From Paenibacillus camerounensis (lineage in GTDB: Bacteria; Bacillota; Bacilli; Paenibacillales; Paenibacillaceae), in assembly GCF_000723885.1 (NCBI RefSeq), contig NZ_CCDG010000089.1:1-46679 (forward strand): DNA of 46,679 nucleotides, in the 5' to 3' direction. The notes below the pieces were generated by a model, which worked only from the letters and a program-made list of their open reading frames with translations, was not told where the DNA came from and ran no database searches. Position 1 is the stretch's first letter, and every line of letters begins with the position of its first letter. Shown in pieces: positions 33,513-40,756 of this stretch. The translations under genes and the position numbers were made by a program.

Positions 33513-33883
33513 TCGAAACACTCCTTCTCGGTGGTATGGGAGACAGGTTTATTGTTCGTTTTCCAGCCTGGGATTATGTATGGCGGATAATGGTTGTCTG
33601 TTTTAGATCTTTATAAAGGAAACATCTGAAAACGGTCCGGAAACAAAACTGATGGATAAACGGAAATGCGTAAAATTGCGTTTTTTTGTACCTCAAAAGT
33701 TTCTAATTCCTCGCCTGGCTGAATACATTATAACAGCCTAAAACATTTAATAAATGTGTAAAGGAGGATGACAGGCAGCGGCAAGGAGCCGCAGGCTTTC
33801 CGGAGGGCTTTTGATTACGGAGTTATTTTGTATCCGTTTACATTACGCTCGGGCAACAATATTGAACTATAGGAGGGTCAAGC
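33513..33883. other. Intergenic control region of the 33.9-kb ABC importer
   Basis: The 371 bases contain the start region of the small minus-strand gene, a GGCTG/CAGCC mini-hairpin around TATAAC (about 33718-33739), an AGGAGG at 33763-33768 without a good frame of its own, and the cre box at 33829. A 34-codon frame from ATG 33768 ends just before the importer gene but starts directly on its ribosome site, so I do not call it. Confidence 0.5.
33829..33842. promoter_or_regulatory. cre box upstream of the ABC importer
   Basis: TGTATCCGTTTACA matches the cre consensus at 13 of 14 constrained or free positions on either strand, which makes it almost symmetric. It lies 42 bases before the binding-protein ATG, suitable for CcpA repression. 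Confidence 0.65.
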
Positions 33884-35218
33884 ATGAAAAACAAATGGCT
33901 AATCTCATTTCTGGTCGTCTCCATGCTGGTGTTCTTGGCCGGTTGTGGGAAATCTTCCTCAGGAACCTCAGGCGGAGAGTCCTCTGTACTGAACGGCGGG
34001 GCTGGAGATAAGGCAACAGAGCTGTCGTACTGGACGTTTGTCGAGCTGCACGGGCAGCATTTTGAGAAAATGCTGGAGAAGTGGAATGCCGCCAATCCTG
34101 ACCGCCAGATCAAGCTGAATGTAACGGTCATGCCGTATGACGATATGCACAATAAGCTGTCCATTGCGGTGCAGACGGGAGTAGGAGCCCCGGATATTGC
34201 CGATATCGAGCTGGGCAAGTTCCCGGACTTCCTGGCCGGAGAGCCGCAGCTGGAGCCGCTGAATGATGTGGCAGAGCCCTTTAAAGGCACGGTCGTGCAG
34301 TCTCAGCTCGATCTTTACGCCAAAGAAGGAAAAATCTACGGCTTATCCACCCACGTAGGGGCGACGGTCGCTTTTTACAATACCGAAATTCTTGATGAAG
34401 CCGGAGTGGACTACAAAAGTATCGTAACCTGGGATGATTTCAAAAAGGCGGGTATTCAGGTCTATGAAAAAACCGGCAAATACATGGGCACCGCCGACAC
34501 CAGTGCGATCTGGCAGGCTTCGCTGCTCCTGGCCCAGCAGGAATCGGATCTGACGGATGCTGACGGCAAGCCGCAGGTGAATTCACCTGAGATGGTCAGA
34601 GCGATGACGATGCTGAAGGACCTGCAGGACAACAACGTCATTTCAACCATCGCCGGCGGGCAGCCTGATACGGAGGAAGCTTACGGCGAGTATAACTCAG
34701 GCAATTATGCGGCCGCCTTTATGCCGCTGTGGCAGATGTCCAGATACACCAACTACATGAAGGACCTGAGCGGCAAAATCTCCATCGCTCCGCTGCCCGT
34801 CCTCGAAAAAGGCATGCACAGATCCTACGGCGGCGGCGGTACCGGAACTGTCGTGACCAAGACGGCTAAGGATATTCAGCTGGCAAAAGATTTTATCGCC
34901 TATGCAAAGCTATCGCTCGATGCCAACATCGAAATCTGGAATACGCTCGGCTTTGACCCGATCAACATGAGCGTCTGGGATATGAAGGAGGTAACCCACA
35001 ATCCGGAGAACCAGTTCGTCAAATATTTTGTCAACAACCCGTTTGATGTACTGAACGAGATTAAAGAGGAGATCAACCTCATCAAATCCACCTCCGCCTC
35101 GCCGACGATTAATAATGTACTGTGTACGGTGACGCTGAATGAAATTTTTGAGGACGGAAAAGATGTGCAGCAGGCGCTTGATGATGCCCAGACACAGATT
35201 GAACAGGAGCTGAAATAA
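33884..35218 (+). CDS. Sugar ABC transporter solute-binding lipoprotein
   Basis: This 444-residue family 1 extracellular binding protein begins MKNKWLISFLVVSMLVFLAGC, with the lipobox Cys at 21. It has the usual ELSYWTFVELHGQHFEKMLEKWN opening and a NAAFMPLW-like hinge (GNYAAAFMPLWQMSRY). ATG 33884 follows TAGGAGGG. Two permease genes follow and no ATPase, the standard CUT1 layout in Bacilli, where a shared MsmX-type ATPase energises many importers. The sugar cannot be inferred; an alpha- or beta-linked oligosaccharide is likely. Confidence 0.93.
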   Translation: MKNKWLISFLVVSMLVFLAGCGKSSSGTSGGESSVLNGGAGDKATELSYWTFVELHGQHFEKMLEKWNAANPDRQIKLNVTVMPYDDMHNKLSIAVQTGVGAPDIADIELGKFPDFLAGEPQLEPLNDVAEPFKGTVVQSQLDLYAKEGKIYGLSTHVGATVAFYNTEILDEAGVDYKSIVTWDDFKKAGIQVYEKTGKYMGTADTSAIWQASLLLAQQESDLTDADGKPQVNSPEMVRAMTMLKDLQDNNVISTIAGGQPDTEEAYGEYNSGNYAAAFMPLWQMSRYTNYMKDLSGKISIAPLPVLEKGMHRSYGGGGTGTVVTKTAKDIQLAKDFIAYAKLSLDANIEIWNTLGFDPINMSVWDMKEVTHNPENQFVKYFVNNPFDVLNEIKEEINLIKSTSASPTINNVLCTVTLNEIFEDGKDVQQALDDAQTQIEQELK

Positions 35219-35283
35219 CAAGTACGGTTACTCTTTGGGGCTGTCCACCCGGTGGGCAGCTCTACTTTAAAGGAGCATTAGCC

Positions 35284-36180
35284 ATGATCAAAAATTTCCT
35301 TTATTCGCAAAAAGTCGCTCCCTACGTGTTCGTGCTGCCTTTTGTGCTCGTATTCATCATCTTCTGGGTTTATCCGCTGCTGAGCTCATTCGGCATGAGC
35401 TTTCAAAAGGTCACGCTCGGCCAGGAGGCCAGTTTTATCGGAGCGGATAACTACACCAAGCTGATGGGGGACACGATCTTTTTCAAAGCGGTACGTAACA
35501 GTGCTGTCTATATGATCCTGACCCTGCTGATTCTGATCCCGTTCCCGATGCTGTTCGCCGTGCTGATCAACAGTAAAGCCATGTGGGGCCGTGAATTTTT
35601 CAAATCCTCGTTCTTTTTCCCGGCGTTGACCTCGGTGGTGGTGGCGGGGACGATTTTCCGGCTGATGTTCGGGGAGATGGAGGGCTCGCTGATCAACAGC
35701 CTTCTCGGTGTGTTCGGCGTGGAGCCGGTTAAATTTCTGAAGGGACAGACTACCGGCTTCGTTGCTCTGGTGGCGCTGGCGAGCTGGCGGTGGATGGGTG
35801 TGAACATGCTGTATTTTCTATACGGATTGAAAAATATCCCCGACGACTACTACGAAGCCGCCTCCATCGACGGGGCATCCGCCTTTCAGCGGTTCACCCG
35901 GATTACCATCCCCCTGCTGAAGCCGACGACAATCTACGTGCTGACGATCAGCATATACGCCGGACTGGCTATGTTTATTGAGAGCATGATGCTCTGGAAC
36001 GGGAATAACTCTCCCAAGAACATCGGGCTGACCATCGTAGGTTACCTGTACCGGCAGGGGATCGAAAAAAATAATCTAGGCTACGCGGCTGCGGTCGGCA
36101 TCGTACTGCTCATCATCACCATGGTCATTAATCTGACGCAATTGGCGCTCAGCGGGATGTTCAAGAAGGAGGAGGAGTAA
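35284..36180 (+). CDS. Sugar ABC transporter permease, MalF/LacF type
   Basis: This 298-residue membrane protein has six helices and the ATPase-docking EAA loop YEAASIDGASAFQRFTRITI (about 189-208). Start ATG 35284 has AAGGAG upstream, and a GC-rich imperfect hairpin (GGGCTGTCCACCCGGTGGGCAG, split around CCGG) lies in the 65-base gap after the binding-protein gene. It is the first of the two permease subunits. Confidence 0.94.
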   Translation: MIKNFLYSQKVAPYVFVLPFVLVFIIFWVYPLLSSFGMSFQKVTLGQEASFIGADNYTKLMGDTIFFKAVRNSAVYMILTLLILIPFPMLFAVLINSKAMWGREFFKSSFFFPALTSVVVAGTIFRLMFGEMEGSLINSLLGVFGVEPVKFLKGQTTGFVALVALASWRWMGVNMLYFLYGLKNIPDDYYEAASIDGASAFQRFTRITIPLLKPTTIYVLTISIYAGLAMFIESMMLWNGNNSPKNIGLTIVGYLYRQGIEKNNLGYAAAVGIVLLIITMVINLTQLALSGMFKKEEE

Positions 36181-36183
36181 AGG

Positions 36184-37017
36184 ATGAATACAGGGACGCT
36201 CCGCAAAATCCTCCTGTTTGCCTTTTTCAGTGTGCTGTGCCTGCTGATCCTGGTGCCTTTCTACGCTGTGACGATTGCCTCGTTCAAGCCCGGAGAGGAT
36301 CTGATCCGTTACGGACTTAACCTGCGCTTCGACTTGTCGGCGATGAGCTTCGATAACTTTGTCTTTCTGTTCACCGGGGAGCATGCCTACTTCACCTGGT
36401 TTTTCAATTCACTGCTGCTGACAGCGGTACAGGTTGTATTGACGCTGCTGGTCAGCGCAACGGTTGCTTACGGCTTTTCTGCTTACGAATTTAGAGGGAA
36501 AAATCTGCTGTTTGTCTGCGTGCTGCTCATTATGATGGTGCCGTTTGAGATTCTGCTGCTGCCGCTGTACACGCTGACCTTTAACATGGGGCTGATGAAC
36601 AGCTATTCGGCGATTATTCTGCCGGGTGTGGCGGGTGCGGCGACGATCTTTTTCTTCAGGCAGTATCTGCGGGGGATTCCCAAGGAAATGATTGCGGCCG
36701 GGCGGGTGGATGGGGCGAATGAATATGCGATTTATGCGCGCCTGATTCTGCCGGTGATGAAGCCGTCTTTTGCCGCGATGGCGATATTGAACGGGATGAA
36801 CAGCTGGAATAACTTCCTCTGGCCGTTTATGGTGCTGAGTGATGAAAATAAATATACCCTGCCGATCGGCCTCAAGACGCTGCTCACTCCCTACGGTAAC
36901 AACTATGATCTGCTGATCGTAGGCTCGTTCTTTTCCATTCTGCCGATTCTGGTACTGTTTCTCGGGTTTCAGAAGTATTTTATTGACGGGATGACGGCGG
37001 GTGCGGTGAAGGGGTGA
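36184..37017 (+). CDS. Sugar ABC transporter permease, MalG/LacG type
   Basis: This 277-residue partner permease has six helices and an EAA loop AAGRVDGANEYAIYARLILP (about 171-190). It ends with FQKYFIDGMTAGAVKG, the common C-terminus of MalG-like subunits. It begins three bases after the preceding stop, with GGAGGAG overlapping the end of that gene, and so is translationally coupled. Confidence 0.95.
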   Translation: MNTGTLRKILLFAFFSVLCLLILVPFYAVTIASFKPGEDLIRYGLNLRFDLSAMSFDNFVFLFTGEHAYFTWFFNSLLLTAVQVVLTLLVSATVAYGFSAYEFRGKNLLFVCVLLIMMVPFEILLLPLYTLTFNMGLMNSYSAIILPGVAGAATIFFFRQYLRGIPKEMIAAGRVDGANEYAIYARLILPVMKPSFAAMAILNGMNSWNNFLWPFMVLSDENKYTLPIGLKTLLTPYGNNYDLLIVGSFFSILPILVLFLGFQKYFIDGMTAGAVKG

Positions 37018-37046
37018 GGCAGGTGATCGTGAAGCTGGTGAAGAGT

Positions 37047-37095
37047 GGGCAGGTGAAGGGCTATAAGTCTAACCTGATCTGCCTTTCACCTGCCC
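37047..37095 (+). terminator. Long hairpin after the importer operon
   Basis: GGGCAGGTGAAGGGC (37047-37061) pairs with GCCTTTCACCTGCCC (37081-37095), one G-U pair, loop of 19. There is no T-run directly after it, but a smaller CAAGC/GCTTG stem with TTTTTTT follows at 37133-37172, so termination probably occurs in two steps. Confidence 0.6.
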
Positions 37096-37258
37096 CTAAG
37101 CAAGACAAGTATATAGACCGGTTGTAAATTTGGCAAGCGGCTTACCTTGAGTGGTGGGCGGCTTGTTTTTTTATTTGCGTTTTCGTTTGCTAATATGCTG
37201 GATTCGTTTTATTATTAGAATATATGGAAAATATTTCTTTAGGGCGGAGGTCTTGGTC

Positions 37259-37615
37259 ATGAAGCAAAGTGTGCTTAACATTTCATTGTGTTTTGTGCTT
37301 GTAGCAGCAGTAGTTACCATGCACGACGTATTTTCGGATTTCAGTTACAGGGTGCCTTTCACCATACTGTTGGCGCTGGTGGTGTTATATATTTTTTCAA
37401 AAGCGGGAATCCGGAAGCCGGCATCGTATAAAGGGATTTCGCTGCTATTCCTGTCTTTGTTTATATTTACCTGTGTGTACCATGCGGTTCTGTCGGCGGT
37501 AACCGGGGGCGGCTTGTTCGATAATAGCTACTGGATTTTCTTGTGCGTTATCTATGTTTTGGCCTGGTTGCGGATGCGCTTCAGCTTCAAAGGGAACGGC
37601 GGCACTGCATCATAA
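37259..37615 (+). CDS. Small multi-pass membrane protein of unknown function
   Basis: The start is ATG 37259, seven bases after GGCGGAGG; the frame is open upstream but reads as non-coding. The 118-residue product has four hydrophobic segments (about 5-20, 33-46, 57-75, 88-103) with basic loops (KAGIRKPASYKG) and a Gly-rich tail. I do not recognise a family. It is monocistronic and followed at once by a strong terminator. Confidence 0.78.
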   Translation: MKQSVLNISLCFVLVAAVVTMHDVFSDFSYRVPFTILLALVVLYIFSKAGIRKPASYKGISLLFLSLFIFTCVYHAVLSAVTGGGLFDNSYWIFLCVIYVLAWLRMRFSFKGNGGTAS

Positions 37616-37654
37616 GCGGCTCATCTGCGGATGAGTTGCTTTTTTTTTTTTTTT
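37616..37654 (+). terminator. Intrinsic terminator with a long T-run
   Basis: GCGGCTCATC (37616-37625) pairs with GATGAGTTGC (37630-37639), with a G-U pair and a TGCG loop, followed by fifteen T. Confidence 0.93.
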
Positions 37655-37725
37655 GCTAGCCGCGGGCGAGGGAGAAGTACGGGATATATGCTGTTAATTT
37701 TGCGGATCCGCTCCCGGGAAGCTTA

Positions 37726-38018
37726 ATCAAAGGCAAAAATACCTTTGATATCGGGCATCTGAGCAGAATGAGCCAGATCAAAGGCAAAAGTGCCTTTGAA
37801 ATCGGACATTTGCGTGAGATGAGCCAGATCAAAGGCAAATGTGCCTTTGAAATCGGACATCTGAGCAGAATGAGCCCAATCAAAGGCAAAAGTGCCTTTG
37901 AAATCGGAAATTTGCGTGAGATGAGCCGAATCAAAGGCAAAAGTGCCTTTGAAATCAGGCATCTGAGCTAAATGAGCTGAATCAAAGGCAAAAATGCCTT
38001 TGAACCCGGCGATCTGCC
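37726..38018. repeat. Array of six 51-bp repeats with a central palindrome
   Basis: ATCAAAGGC recurs at 37726, 37777, 37828, 37879, 37930 and 37981, each exactly 51 bases apart. Every unit starts with an inverted repeat, typically TCAAAGGCA/TGCCTTTGA around a 4-base A-rich loop; the first unit has one mismatch. The remaining 27-29 bases alternate between two versions, CATCTGAGCAGAATGAG (units 1, 3, 5) and ATTTGCGTGAGATGAG (units 2, 4), giving a 102-bp higher period. Because 51 is 17 codons, frames stay open on both strands, but neither has a ribosome binding site. It lies between two terminators in an otherwise gene-free stretch of 510 bases (37616-38125). Confidence 0.93.
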
Positions 38019-38067
38019 CGCGTCCATCCGTAGACTTACTCGCTTTCACTTATGTATCTGCCCCAAC

Positions 38068-38105
38068 AAAGGCGATCCCCATCAACCGCGGAGATCGCCT
38101 TTTTA
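38068..38105. terminator. Terminator of the carbonic anhydrase gene, bidirectional
   Basis: AAAGGCGATC (38068-38077) pairs with GATCGCCTTT (38093-38102), followed by TTTATAT on the plus strand and TTTGTTGG on the minus strand. It lies 21 bases downstream of the minus-strand gene. Confidence 0.8.
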
Positions 38106-38125
38106 TATCGCATTACTATATGTGC

Positions 38126-38953
38126 TTATTCATCGCTGCCGATCTCCCGGCTGCCCAGCGGCTGAACAGGGCGGTTATCATGCGGGAAAATCGCAGCGAA
38201 TTGGCCGATCTGTTCTGCGGACCAGGTTACCGGATTCTCCAGGACGATCCACTGGACGCCTTCGGTACACGGCGGCGTAGTGAGCGAGCCTTGGTAACGG
38301 AAGGAGTGAAGATCGGCGGGCAGCAGCCCGGCCGGATCGAATGCTCCGTCAATTACAATCTCCTCTGCGCTTTCCTCCGCAGGAAGCACGGACCAGAGCT
38401 GGTTCAGGGCGGTATTTTCACTGCCGGCATTGATCAATACACCGAGTACGGCGAGCGAACCATCTTTGCTTTTATGAACGAGATGTAGCTCCATCTCTGC
38501 ATGCTTGCCGTCAACCTCGTGTTCACTGGGCAGATGGAAGTGGAGCTGCTGCAGCAGGTAAGTCTTGCCCTCAATAGTAAGCTTATTGTCCTTGTTGTTA
38601 ATGTTCACCTGGATCGTGTGGCCATTGTTGACGATAGACACTGGTGAAGGAGAGTACTCGACTTTGACAGGGGAGAGGTGCTCATCCGCCTGTACTTTAT
38701 CATGCAGGATATTAACCGGGGACTGGGCTGTGCCGGTATTACAGGTAGCGAACAACTGATCCAGCTCCGCCCAGTGTTCAGGAGATGTATCGCCTTCATA
38801 AGACCAGTGTGTCTGGTGTGCGGTGGACGGGGCGGTAGTTTCTTGTGCAGCTTGTTCGTTAAGGTTGAGATTGTTGTTGTTTCCGCAGCCGGCCATTACA
38901 GTCAGGAAAGCGGCTGAGAACAGGAGTCGCGACACCCGTTTGGTAACTTGCAT
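38126..38953 (-). CDS. Alpha-class carbonic anhydrase, lipoprotein
   Basis: This 275-residue protein has a lipoprotein signal peptide (LTVMAGC, Cys23), an Asn/Ala/Thr linker (24-45), and a complete alpha-carbonic anhydrase domain starting HWSYEG. Zinc ligands are His138 and His140 (QLHFHLPSEH) and His157 (MELHLVH), with Glu155 as second-shell residue. SLTTPPCTEGVQWIVL carries the Thr that gates the active site. It interconverts CO2 and bicarbonate outside the cell membrane. ATG 38953 follows GAAGGA on the minus strand, and a terminator follows the gene. Confidence 0.95.
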   Translation of the reverse strand: MQVTKRVSRLLFSAAFLTVMAGCGNNNNLNLNEQAAQETTAPSTAHQTHWSYEGDTSPEHWAELDQLFATCNTGTAQSPVNILHDKVQADEHLSPVKVEYSPSPVSIVNNGHTIQVNINNKDNKLTIEGKTYLLQQLHFHLPSEHEVDGKHAEMELHLVHKSKDGSLAVLGVLINAGSENTALNQLWSVLPAEESAEEIVIDGAFDPAGLLPADLHSFRYQGSLTTPPCTEGVQWIVLENPVTWSAEQIGQFAAIFPHDNRPVQPLGSREIGSDE

Positions 38954-39270
38954 ACTTCATCCTTCTCTCTAATGATTTGGAACATTGTTATTTATATTGT
39001 AAATAATGGATGAACTAGTATCCAGAGAACAAAGACTCAGCTGCCTAACTAGTTCAAAATATCCATAATAAACCAGATTTCTATAGAAATCAGGCTCTCC
39101 CGTGGGAAGGCTCCCGAACTGTAAATCTACCGTTACATACAAAAATACCCTTCCGCATCCAGGCAGGAAGCGAAAGGGCAAAGAAACAGATCGACAGCTT
39201 TCCCTCACTTAAGGGCTCTTAGCTGTTCTTCAGAGTGCTTCAGCACTCTTAGACAGCTCAAAGTAAGCTG
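38954..39270. other. Intergenic region upstream of the carbonic anhydrase gene
   Basis: It contains a TACAATAT -10-like element for the minus-strand anhydrase gene (about 38990-39000), a perfect 16-base palindrome GATTTCTATAGAAATC at 39076-39091 (a possible operator), and a nested hairpin around AGAGTGCT/AGCACTCT (39232-39249) that sits just after the stop of the ArsR-type gene and may end its transcript. The open minus-strand frame here has no ribosome site and reads as non-coding. Confidence 0.55.
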
Positions 39271-40230
39271 CTATTCAGTAATAGCTTCGGCCGCCGGCCG
39301 CCGGTTCATTTCCTCTACCTCATGCACATTGTAGAGCACGCGGGCCAGCAGGTCCTGGCTGTAGTTGCCGAAATGCTTGCCGTAGATAGTCAGGCCGCGC
39401 TTGTTGACCGGCTTGTCGGTGACGGCAATGCGGAAGGTCAGCTCGCTTTTGTAATCCAGCTTGATATCGTTCAGTGTGATGTTGGAGATCCGGCAGCCGT
39501 CGATAAAGCTTCCTTCGTTATTGATCCGGATCAGCTTCAGCATCCCGTATTGATTAAGATGCGGCGGCCACCAGTCCGGGTTGAATGTTCCGCGCTGGTC
39601 GCCGAAGTCGCCCGGGCTGGTCCAATAGCCAATCTCGATCCCGTTCAGGTAAAAATACAAATCGGACGGGTAGTTGTCGCTGAAGCCCGGGGCTTCGGAG
39701 CCGATTTCCATGGAGAATTGAATCTCCCGGAAGGTCTGGTTCGCTTTCAGGTAATTCGGTATACGGTACTCAAGGAAGCCTTCGGCCATCCAGATAATCT
39801 CGGAATCTATCCGCTGGGGATCGGCGAAGTAACGCGGCTCATCAAAGTCTCCGATTATACTGTCTTTGGTAGCAAGCCCGCAGGTAGGAACCGCCTGATA
39901 GTTGCTGTAGTGGCCGACCTGGATCTCCACCTCATAGAGGTTGTCGACATCCTTGCTGCGCAGATCCACCATCAGCTTATCCTTGTTCAGGTAGCAGACC
40001 TTCTGGATGCCGTGTTTGCCGACAGAGGTGTTAATTTCAATCAGTCCGCTCTCCTCCAGCTTCTTAATGTGCATTGTGATAGCACCGTTGCTGAGGTTCA
40101 GCTTCTTGGCGATTTCATTCAGGTTAAGCTCCTGATTACCGGCGAGCAGCTCCAGAATTTGAATCCGGATTTCAGAGCTAAGCGCTTTGAAAATATCAAT
40201 GCCACTCATCAGATCTTTTATATATATCAT
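39271..40230 (-). CDS. ArsR-type winged-helix regulator with large C-terminal domain
   Basis: Residues 1-95 are an ArsR-like winged helix: FKALSSEIRIQILELLAG, then NEIAKKLNLSNGAITMHIKKLEESGLI, with no Cys/His metal site in the recognition region. Residues 100-319 form a beta-rich domain (FYLNGIEIGYWTSPGDFGD, ELTFRIAVTD) that I do not recognise; the pattern is jelly-roll-like and could bind a sugar. The start ATG 40230 has GAAGG six bases upstream; ATG 40209 is an alternative. It is divergent from the arabinoside importer and enzymes across a 591-bp region with paired AT-rich palindromes. The inferred role is control of that operon in response to an arabinoside. Confidence 0.82.
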   Translation of the reverse strand: MIYIKDLMSGIDIFKALSSEIRIQILELLAGNQELNLNEIAKKLNLSNGAITMHIKKLEESGLIEINTSVGKHGIQKVCYLNKDKLMVDLRSKDVDNLYEVEIQVGHYSNYQAVPTCGLATKDSIIGDFDEPRYFADPQRIDSEIIWMAEGFLEYRIPNYLKANQTFREIQFSMEIGSEAPGFSDNYPSDLYFYLNGIEIGYWTSPGDFGDQRGTFNPDWWPPHLNQYGMLKLIRINNEGSFIDGCRISNITLNDIKLDYKSELTFRIAVTDKPVNKRGLTIYGKHFGNYSQDLLARVLYNVHEVEEMNRRPAAEAITE

Positions 40231-40367
40231 CTCAAACCTTCTTCCGCAGACTTCTGTAATGACTATTTTATGAAATTATAAACTAATTGAGGTGAAAAGG
40301 AAAGCTTCCTGCCTTTATTTGTGAGATTATATTAAAAATAAGTTAACATTTACAAAATCAAATATTT

Positions 40368-40388
40368 TATTTTGTATTTATATAAATA
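40368..40388. promoter_or_regulatory. AT-rich palindromic operator candidate, copy 1
   Basis: This 21-bp element begins TATTTTG and ends in a perfect 14-base palindrome TATTTATATAAATA (40375-40388). A second copy with one difference lies 83 bases downstream. ArsR-family regulators bind AT-rich dyads, so the adjacent regulator is the natural candidate. Confidence 0.45.
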
Positions 40389-40450
40389 TAAATTCGCTTA
40401 AATCTTAAAAAATGCGCTTCTATTATCTATATTGACGATAAAACTATGTT

Positions 40451-40471
40451 TATTTTGTATATATATAAATA
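40451..40471. promoter_or_regulatory. AT-rich operator candidate, copy 2
   Basis: It matches copy 1 at 20 of 21 positions. The one change (T to A) weakens the palindrome to TATATATATAAATA. Confidence 0.45.
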
Positions 40472-40521
40472 GTTTTATATTATTATGTTTACAACGTAGT
40501 TTATATATGTTATTTTATACC

Positions 40522-40535
40522 TGTAAGCGAATACA
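40522..40535 (+). promoter_or_regulatory. cre box upstream of the arabinoside operon
   Basis: TGTAAGCGAATACA agrees with the cre consensus at all but one position. It sits about 290 bases before the binding-protein start, between the paired AT-rich repeats and the structured leader. Confidence 0.6.
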
Positions 40536-40602
40536 TTCAAATGTTTTTTAATTAATTAATGAATATGTGAAATGGATGGGCTCACATTGTCGTCACACAC
40601 TG

Positions 40603-40756
40603 AGAGCGGCGCGTAAGGCCGAAAGGGACAAGCATCCTTACGGTTCATTCATTAAAGAGCCGGCAACATAAGCGCGCCGATTGACCAAGGCATCCTGGAA
40701 TATTATTCGTCCGGGCAAATCGGTGGGATCAGCGGCATGACCCGGAATCAACCGAG
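40603..40756 (+). ncRNA. Candidate structured leader RNA of the arabinoside operon
   Basis: Folded by eye, CGGCGCG (40607-40613) pairs perfectly with CGCGCCG (40673-40679), enclosing two stems laid end to end: TAAGG/CCTTA (40614-40618 with 40636-40640, containing a CC-GAAA-GG cap) and CGGTTC/GAGCCG (40641-40646 with 40657-40662). A second set follows: CCTGGA/TCCGGG (40694-40699 with 40710-40715), TCGGT/ACCGA (40720-40724 with 40751-40755) and GGGATC/GACCC. The block is distinctly richer in G and C than its AT-rich surroundings. It does not match a riboswitch class I know. A regulatory RNA is inference; a minus-strand frame of 46 codons across the same block is a rival reading. Confidence 0.4.

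Noticed and set aside
33235..33616. Two overlapping plus-strand frames of 123 codons after the yqe operon
   Set aside because: They read through the operon terminator, lack ribosome binding sites, and are antisense to the better-supported 52-residue gene.
33627..33640. Second cre-like box (TGAAAACGGTCCGG) upstream of the 33.9-kb importer
   Set aside because: The 3' half lacks the CA end and the W position, so it fits only half the consensus; the box at 33829 is far better.
33768..33872. 34-codon leader frame before the importer gene
   Set aside because: The ATG directly abuts AGGAGG with no spacing, and the cre box lies within it.
37726..38018. CRISPR-like array
   Set aside because: The units are near-identical over their whole length, with no unique spacers, and no cas genes are nearby; the period comes from a tandem repeat.
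38969..39208. 79-codon minus-strand frame
   Set aside because: No ribosome binding site; it covers the anhydrase promoter region and a perfect palindrome and reads like non-coding DNA.
39322..40281. 319-codon plus-strand frame opposite the ArsR-type gene
   Set aside because: It is the antisense shadow of the regulator, begins without a ribosome binding site and ends beyond the regulator start.
40607..40679. tRNA-like cloverleaf in the arabinoside leader
   Set aside because: It has a 7-bp closing stem and a GGTTC stretch, but the last arm has a 10-base loop, there is no D-arm or anticodon arm of the right size, and ten unpaired bases precede the closing strand.
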